Both the position numbers and the translations under genes were made by a program. This document shows, piece by piece, positions 34,153 through 38,572 of a stretch of 38,572 nucleotides of DNA. The stretch spans positions 1-38,572 of the forward strand of contig JAHJTB010000241.1 of the NCBI GenBank assembly GCA_018830135.1, given 5' to 3'. Each line of letters begins with the position of its first letter. Position 1 is the first letter of the stretch. Source of the DNA: Pseudomonadota bacterium (GTDB taxonomy: Bacteria > Desulfobacterota > Desulfarculia > Adiutricales > JAGVGV01). The notes below the pieces were generated by a model. It had not been told where the DNA came from and searched no databases. It was given only the letters and a program-made list of their open reading frames with translations.

Positions 34153-34902
34153 ATGAACGTTGATCGGCTGAAGGACCTGCTCGAACGGGTCGGCCGGGGC
34201 CAGTCCTCGGTGGAACAGGCCCTGGGCGAACTGAAGACTTTGCCTTTCGAGGGCCTGGAATGGGCCACGGTGGACCACCATCGCGGCTTGAGGCACGGCT
34301 ATCCCGAGGTCATTTTCGGCCAGGGCAAGACGCCCGAGGACATCCTGGCCATCATGGAACGGATGGTCGCGGCCGGGGACAACGTCCTGGTCACGCGTTT
34401 GATGGCGGAGGCGGTTCCGATCCTCATGGAGCGCTTCCCCCAGGCCGTCCACTACGAGCGGGCCCGGTGTCTGACCCTGGAACAGCAGCCGCTGCGGGTT
34501 TCGGGTCGGGGCAAGATCATGGTCATTTCCGCCGGCACCAGCGATCGGCCCGTGGCCGAGGAGGCCATCGTCACGGCCCGGTTTCTGGGAAACGAGGTCG
34601 ACCACCTGGCGGACGTGGGCGTGGCCGGCCTGCACCGCCTGCTCAACCAGTTCGACCGGCTCAACGGCGCGGCGGTCTTCATCGTGGTCGCGGGCATGGA
34701 AGGCGCTCTGCCCAGCGTGGTCGGCGGCCTGGTGGACAAGCCGGTTCTGGCCGTGCCGACCAGCGTGGGGTATGGCGCCAGCTTCGGAGGCGTGACCGCC
34801 CTGTTGGGCATGCTCAACTCCTGCGCTTCGGGGGTGTCCGTGGTCAACATCGACAACGGTTTCGGGGCCGCGTACTCGGCCGCCCTGATCAACCGCCTTT
34901 GA
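34153..34902 (+). CDS. larB: Nickel-pincer cofactor biosynthesis protein LarB
   Basis: The 249-aa protein matches LarB in length and motifs: DHHRGLRHGYPEVIFGQGK near 41-59 (quoted in part), then an AIR-carboxylase-like fold (about 118-245) with MVISAGTSDRPVAEEA, DVGVAGLHR, VAGMEGALPSVVGG, PTSVGYG and NIDNGFGAAY. LarB carboxylates and hydrolyses nicotinic acid adenine dinucleotide to start the pincer cofactor used by lactate racemase and related LarA enzymes. LarC, LarE and LarA are not in this window. PurE-type enzymes share the fold, but the N-terminal region and the YGASFGG string are LarB-like. The ATG at 34153 is six bases past plsY, with GAGGA near 34137-34141. Lying next to a corrinoid-type methyltransferase, it sits in a cofactor-related run. 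Confidence 0.93.
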   Translation: MNVDRLKDLLERVGRGQSSVEQALGELKTLPFEGLEWATVDHHRGLRHGYPEVIFGQGKTPEDILAIMERMVAAGDNVLVTRLMAEAVPILMERFPQAVHYERARCLTLEQQPLRVSGRGKIMVISAGTSDRPVAEEAIVTARFLGNEVDHLADVGVAGLHRLLNQFDRLNGAAVFIVVAGMEGALPSVVGGLVDKPVLAVPTSVGYGASFGGVTALLGMLNSCASGVSVVNIDNGFGAAYSAALINRL

Positions 34903-34924
34903 TCCCGGGCGGACCCGGTCCGTG

Positions 34925-35704
34925 ATGATCCTGGCCGCCGACAATCTGCAGACCATGAATCCCCGGGTGGCGGAAGCCGTCAAGGCCCTGGACCCGGGGC
35001 CGATCCAGGACATCGCACGCCGGGCCGAACGGGCCGGGGCCGACCTGCTGGACCTCAATCCGGGCTACCTGCCTCCGGGCCGGGAAGACCGGATGGCCTT
35101 CATGGTCGAGGCCGTCGAGGAGGTCAGTTCCCTGCGGCTCATCCTGGACAGCCCTCAGTCCGGAGTACTGGCCCGAGGACTGGCCGCTGCCAGACGAACC
35201 CCCATCCTCAACGCGGTCTCCCTCGAGGAACACAAGCTCAAGGACATCCTGCCCCTGGCCGCCGAGCACGGGACCGACCTGGTCCTCCTGCTCATGGACG
35301 AACGGTCCTTCACCCCGCCGGGTCTGGACGAAAAGCTGGCCCTGGCCCTGGAACTGCGGGAACGGGCCCTGGAGGCCGGCCTGAGCCAGGAACGCCTGAT
35401 CTTCGATCCGGTCCTGCCCAGTCTGAGCTGGCCCGACGCCTGGTTTCGGGTGGCCGAAGCGGTCCGGACGATCCGCCTGCTGGCCAGCGGGGCCGTGTTC
35501 CAGGACAGCGTCCGGACCATGGCCGGCCTGTCGAATCTGCGGAGCGGCCAGCGGCGCATCTATCCGGCGCGCCTGGAAGAGACCTGCCTGGCCCTGCTGG
35601 CCGGCGCGGGCCTGGACTGCGCCCTGGTGGACCTGCTTCGGCCCGGGGCGGCGGATGCCGCCCGGGAGATAAACGGCATGCTTCGGACCGCGGACGGCAT
35701 GTGA
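34925..35704 (+). CDS. Pterin-binding methyltransferase (methyl-THF:corrinoid type)
   Basis: This 259-aa protein has the TIM-barrel Pterin_bind fold of AcsE, MtgA and MetH-type methyltransferases. Visible motifs include RAGADLLDLNPG (about 38-49), LILDSPQSGVL (about 74), PILNAVSLEEHKLKD (about 92), LVLLLMDERSFTP (about 118), LIFDPVLPSL (about 158) and AGLSNLRSG near 198, whose Asn aligns with the residue that binds N5 of methyl-THF in this family. These enzymes move a methyl group between tetrahydrofolate and a corrinoid protein in acetyl-CoA synthesis or O/N-demethylation. No corrinoid protein is encoded here, so the partner is unknown. Starts at GTG 34922 or ATG 34925 are both possible; neither has a strong ribosome site. 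It follows larB by 22 bases and ends a run of plus-strand genes. Dihydropteroate synthase is less likely since its diagnostic loops are absent. Confidence 0.88.
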   Translation: MILAADNLQTMNPRVAEAVKALDPGPIQDIARRAERAGADLLDLNPGYLPPGREDRMAFMVEAVEEVSSLRLILDSPQSGVLARGLAAARRTPILNAVSLEEHKLKDILPLAAEHGTDLVLLLMDERSFTPPGLDEKLALALELRERALEAGLSQERLIFDPVLPSLSWPDAWFRVAEAVRTIRLLASGAVFQDSVRTMAGLSNLRSGQRRIYPARLEETCLALLAGAGLDCALVDLLRPGAADAAREINGMLRTADGM

Positions 35705-36073
35705 ATACTGATTATTTGTCAAAGGTGCAAAAAACGTCATTGCGAGTGACGGTCCTTCGGGAAGCCCGAAGATTATGGGGTTTAGAAACGGGTCCCGCTG
35801 ATGGGGCCGCCCTCTTTGGGTATCGCTTCTGCCTGACCGCCTTCGGCGGGGTGGAGCATATGGGGCTTTTCGGGAGCTCCCCCCCTCACCCCTCCAGAGG
35901 CGGGCAAGTCGGGTGCGCCCAGGAACTTTCGGTTTTGCCGTCAATAACTCTGACCGGTTTCTTTAATAATTTGGACGGGGAGCTATAGCCGGCCTATTCC
36001 CGATGGCCCGTTTCAAGGCCCTGGCATGCAATGCGGATTGGTTTGAAAACGGAACCTATACAAGGGAGCGCCC
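35705..36073. other. Intergenic region with repeat-like remnant
   Basis: This 369-bp region lies between the methyltransferase and the DUF2461 gene. A 95-codon frame overlapping the stop of the former has no ribosome site or family motif and is not called. CGTCATTGCGAGTGACGG at about 35735-35752 resembles the start of a dispersed intergenic repeat common in bacteria, here without its usual partner arm. A GGGAG ribosome site at 36064-36068 belongs to the next gene. No promoter is convincing. Confidence 0.45.
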
Positions 36074-36778
36074 ATGAGCGATCAAACGGATTTTACAGGC
36101 TTTCCGGAGGGCTGTCTGGACTTTTTCAAGGACCTGGCCCGGGACAATTCCAAGACCTGGTTCGACGTCCATCGCCGGGACTATGAAGAACTCGTGCTGG
36201 AACCGGCCCGACGGTTCGTCGTGGCCATGGGCCGGCGGCTCAAGACGATCTCACCCGGCGTCCACGCCGACCCCCGGGCCAACCAGTCGTTGTTCCGGAT
36301 CAACCGGGACACCCGATTCAGCAAGGACAAGACGCCGTACAAGACGAACGTGGCCGTCTGGTTCTGGGAAGGGTCCGGCCCGCGCATGGACTGTTCGGGC
36401 TATTACATGCATGCCGAACCATCCCGGATCTTCCTGGGCGCGGGCATCCACTGCTTTTCAAAAAATCGACTCCAGACCTACCGCGAGGCGGTGGTCGACG
36501 CCAAACAGGGGCCGGCCCTGGTCCGGGCCTTGAAACGGGTCGAAAAGGCCGGTCCGTACACCGTGGGCAACCGGCGGTACAAAAAAGTCCCCCGGGGGTT
36601 CGACCCCGAACACAAGAACGCGGGGCTGCTGCTCCACGACGGCCTGTCCGTCGGCCTGGAGACTGAAGTGCCCGATGTTTTCCACCAACCGGAGTTCGTG
36701 GACTACTGTTTTACGCACTACCAGGCCTTTCAGCCGCTCCACGACTGGCTGCTGGACATGACCGAGCGGGAAGCCTGA
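36074..36778 (+). CDS. DUF2461 family protein
   Basis: The 234-aa soluble protein matches DUF2461 (TIGR02453-like) along its length: CLDFFKDLARDNSKTWFDVHRRDYEE near the N-terminus (diagnostic residues NSKTWF and YEE), LFRINRDTRFSKDKTPYKT near 76-94, SGYYMHAEPSRIFLGAGI near 114-131 and YKKVPRGF near 170. Function is unknown; members occur widely in bacteria and some fungi. It begins at ATG 36074 with GGGAG upstream and has no signal peptide. It converges on the MvhD/FlpD-like gene with only an 18-base gap. Nothing in the context suggests a pathway. Confidence 0.93.
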   Translation: MSDQTDFTGFPEGCLDFFKDLARDNSKTWFDVHRRDYEELVLEPARRFVVAMGRRLKTISPGVHADPRANQSLFRINRDTRFSKDKTPYKTNVAVWFWEGSGPRMDCSGYYMHAEPSRIFLGAGIHCFSKNRLQTYREAVVDAKQGPALVRALKRVEKAGPYTVGNRRYKKVPRGFDPEHKNAGLLLHDGLSVGLETEVPDVFHQPEFVDYCFTHYQAFQPLHDWLLDMTEREA

Positions 36779-36802
36779 CCGGTCCCGGGACGGCGGTCAG
36801 GC
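36773..36802. terminator. Hairpin spanning the two convergent stop codons
   Basis: GCCTGACC (36773-36780) and GGTCAGGC (36795-36802) pair perfectly and enclose a second palindrome, GTCCCGGGAC (36782-36791). Both stop codons of the convergent genes lie in the arms. There is no T run on either strand, so it may end both transcripts weakly or only protect their 3' ends. Confidence 0.4.
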
Positions 36803-37246
36803 GGCCGGTCCGCCGGTACGCCAGGGACCCAGGTCCTTGATCCGTCTGTTGAAGTCGATGCAGGTCTGGGCGAACTGGGGGCCCATGGCCGCCGAGTTAT
36901 AGTACATTTCCAACCGGCCCTCGCCGAGTCCGATTTCTTCCAGTGTTTTTTTCAGGGCCGCCACCCGTTTGGCGCACTTGTAGTTGCCGGTGAGGTAATG
37001 GCAGTCGCCGGGCAGGCAGCCCGATATGAACACCCCGTCCGCTCCGCTCTGGAAGGCGCCGAGCACGTGCAGGGCGTCGACCCGGCCGGTGCAGGGCACC
37101 TGGACGATGCGGATGGTCGAAGGATATTGGAGCCTCATGCTGCCGGCCAGGTCGGCCGCTGCGTACGAGCACCACCTGCAGCAGAAGGCGATGATCGTAG
37201 GCTTGAATTCGGTGTTCTCGACGGACGATTGACCCGTCTGGTTCAT
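36797..37246 (-). CDS. MvhD/FlpD-like hydrogenase/heterodisulfide-reductase iron-sulfur subunit
   Basis: The 149-aa protein matches the FlpD/MvhD family (PF02662): FCCRWCSYAAAD near residue 21-32, PCTGRVD near 50, FISGCLPGDCHYLTGNYKCAKR near 73-94 (Cys at the ends and centre) and a C-terminal CIDFNRRIKDLG. The conserved cysteines bind a [2Fe-2S] cluster that, in methanogens and sulfate reducers, passes electrons between a hydrogenase or formate dehydrogenase and HdrA. Its ATG (37244-37246) overlaps the stop of the upstream double-cubane gene (ATGA), so translation is coupled. The longer open frame upstream lies in another frame of that gene. No hdrA or hydrogenase genes are in the window, so its electron partner is likely the neighbouring protein or a distant Hdr. 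Confidence 0.9.
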   Translation of the reverse strand: MNQTGQSSVENTEFKPTIIAFCCRWCSYAAADLAGSMRLQYPSTIRIVQVPCTGRVDALHVLGAFQSGADGVFISGCLPGDCHYLTGNYKCAKRVAALKKTLEEIGLGEGRLEMYYNSAAMGPQFAQTCIDFNRRIKDLGPWRTGGPAA

Positions 37247-38421
37247 GGTCTCACCTCTTGTTTTTCCGTGCCGGCGATCTCCAGCAGGGCCCCGATCCGG
37301 GTCTGAAGGCGGCCCAGGTCCCCTTCGGAGTAGTCGGTTTCGATCTTCAGGAATGGCAGGGCGTGCCGGGCGGCCACGTGGGTCTTGACGAGATGGGACT
37401 CGACGTTGTAGGCGTGGCAGCCGGACAGGATGACGTCGATGACCGCGTCGGGCCGGTAGACCTCGATCAGACGGTCGATGTATTCCAGGCGCCGGGTGTT
37501 GGGGGTCATGCAGGAGCAGGGCAGTTCGAAGTAGCGCCGGGCGATGGCCGCCAGGGGGTCGCCCGTCTCTTCCTCGACGTCCGTCCACAGCGGTTTGAGT
37601 CCGCTGCACGCTTCCTGGGCCACGACCGCTCCGCCGCACTCTTCGATGACCTGGAAGACCTTTTCAGCGTCCCCGCCGATGGGGCAGCCGGTGACCATGA
37701 CCCTCGGTGCTCCCGCCATCCGGTCGACCGGACCGTTCCGGCGCCGCTTTTCCAGGCGGACCAGGGCGCGCCGGAGCAGGTCGATTACATCATGGCCGTG
37801 GAATATGCCGGCCAGGGCGGTAATCTCCTTCAGCTCATCCCAGCCGATCAAGGGCGGGTCGAATCGGGCGTAAGCGGCGATTTCCCGGATCAGACTTCGC
37901 CGCCGGTTGGCCAGGCGGAGGGTCTCTTCCAGGACCTGGTCGGTGACCTGGCGATCGAAAGCGCTTTCCAGAAAGCGCTTCATGCGCCGGACGCTTTCCA
38001 GCCAGCGCTCGAAAGAGGCCGGTTCGTCAGGCGTCTGCGGGAGTTCGAGGACCAGAGTCGGTTTGCGGTCCGCGATCAGCTCGAACATCTTTTTCTTGCC
38101 GTCGCAAGTGGTTTCGGCCACGACCACGTCGCTTATCCGGTAGAAGGGACAGGTTTCGGTCATAATGAAACCGAAACTGGATTTGATCAGGGGGCAGAGG
38201 CCGGCCGGGAGAACGGTTTCGGCGGCGGTGATGGGATAGCGCGAGGTGGCGCACAGTCCCACCGGCACGCAGCCGGCTGCCCAGATCAGTTCGAGGGGAG
38301 CATAGCAGCAATAGATGCCCACGGTCGGCCTCCCGAAGGTGCGTTCCTCCTGCAGGTGGGCCAGGATGCGCCTGGCCGGGGCCCGGACGTATTCATCATC
38401 GATAAGGGGGGACATGGACAT
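37243..38421 (-). CDS. 2-hydroxyacyl-CoA dehydratase family / double-cubane-cluster protein
   Basis: The 392-aa protein belongs to the HgdB/HgdC-type family (2-hydroxyacyl-CoA dehydratase D component and DccP-like reductases). Visible conserved features are GIYCCYAPLELIWAAGCVPVGLC near 34-56 (Cys pair and GCVPVGLC core), LPAGLCPLIKSS near 72, AETTCDGKKKM near 101-111, ACSGLKPLWTDVEE near 276-289, LPCSCMTPN near 300-308 and LSGCHAYNVES near 335-345. The Cys set suits an iron-sulfur active site; double-cubane proteins hold an [8Fe-9S] cluster and reduce small molecules, usually energised by an ATP-dependent activator, which is not present here. The ATG at 38421 has GGAAG six bases upstream. Coupling to the MvhD/FlpD gene suggests a different electron supply. 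Its substrate is unknown, and dehydratase activity is less likely because no partner subunit is adjacent. Confidence 0.88.
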   Translation of the reverse strand: MSMSPLIDDEYVRAPARRILAHLQEERTFGRPTVGIYCCYAPLELIWAAGCVPVGLCATSRYPITAAETVLPAGLCPLIKSSFGFIMTETCPFYRISDVVVAETTCDGKKKMFELIADRKPTLVLELPQTPDEPASFERWLESVRRMKRFLESAFDRQVTDQVLEETLRLANRRRSLIREIAAYARFDPPLIGWDELKEITALAGIFHGHDVIDLLRRALVRLEKRRRNGPVDRMAGAPRVMVTGCPIGGDAEKVFQVIEECGGAVVAQEACSGLKPLWTDVEEETGDPLAAIARRYFELPCSCMTPNTRRLEYIDRLIEVYRPDAVIDVILSGCHAYNVESHLVKTHVAARHALPFLKIETDYSEGDLGRLQTRIGALLEIAGTEKQEVRP

Positions 38422-38455
38422 GGGCGACTTCCGATCTCCCGTTACAGTGCGTTAA

Positions 38456-38572
38456 GGCTGGTTCCCAAGCTCCAGCTTCCCTCTTTTTCCGTCATGGCGT
38501 TGGTTTTCGCCATAGTCGCGCCATGCGAAATAAGGAGTTGAAGCTGAGCTTCAAGGCGAAATAGCGTTCCCA
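38456..38572. repeat. Palindromic repeat at right edge, incomplete
   Basis: The end of the window has GGTTCCCAAGCTCCAGCTT on the left and GAAGCTGAGCTTC plus GCGTTCCCA at the right limit, an inverted arrangement resembling dispersed intergenic repeats with TTCCCAAGCT cores. An inner hairpin (ATGGCG, eight-base loop, CGCCAT) lies at about 38493-38512. It continues past the window, so its extent is unknown. Confidence 0.5.

Noticed and set aside
35701-35988. 95-codon open frame after the methyltransferase gene
   Set aside because: It overlaps the stop of the upstream gene, has no ribosome site and shows no family resemblance.

Overview
The window is a high-GC chromosomal segment whose gene content points to an anaerobic deltaproteobacterium (Desulfobacterota, sulfate-reducer-like). 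The main clues are very large PAS-rich hybrid histidine kinases, an MvhD/FlpD-type electron-transfer protein paired with a double-cubane-cluster (2-hydroxyacyl-CoA dehydratase-like) protein, a corrinoid-type pterin methyltransferase, heavy investment in cobalamin uptake, and secreted proteins with Gly-rich/Cys C-terminal tails. This placement is inferred from family composition; no rRNA or tRNA gene is present to confirm it.

Layout. (1) Positions 1-20877 are a signal-transduction block: a left-truncated REC-PAS4-HisKA_2 kinase, a double-hotdog protein, three giant hybrid kinases (1576, 1216 and 1640 aa) ending in Hpt domains, a chemoreceptor with an unusual periplasmic CZB-sCache-CZB arrangement, and an HDOD protein abutting one kinase. 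No DNA-binding output regulator is encoded here, so these are phosphorelay hubs acting on distant partners. Two long palindromic, MITE-like elements flank the 1576-aa kinase. (2) 20977-21732 is a secreted ferritin-like DUF2202 protein with its own candidate promoters and a clear terminator. (3) 22046-31838 is a cobalamin uptake regulon on the minus strand, in two units. Each has a sigma70-like promoter with 17-bp spacing followed by a cobalamin riboswitch. Unit 1 is btuF-btuC-btuD (overlapping genes). Unit 2 is btuB, a secreted surface protein, a tandem-DUF4465 surface protein and, after a strong terminator, tonB. Together they would bind cobamide at the cell surface, move it through the BtuB channel using TonB, and import it through BtuFCD. 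(4) 31870-33063 is an MFS transporter. (5) 33175-35704 is a plus-strand run: a small Cys-motif protein with a palindromic operator-like promoter, plsY, larB and a pterin-binding (methyl-THF:corrinoid type) methyltransferase. (6) 36074-38421 holds a DUF2461 protein convergent with a translationally coupled pair, the double-cubane protein gene followed by an MvhD/FlpD-like gene. Palindromic repeat material occurs at 31309-31334, 31476-31541 and at the right edge.

The most novel-looking points are the riboswitch-controlled surface proteins sharing a Gly-run-Cys-Phe tail (a candidate cobamide-capture system outside Bacteroidetes), the double-cubane/MvhD pairing without an ATPase activator nearby, and the palindromic elements, one of which sits inside the btuF riboswitch leader between aptamer and terminator.
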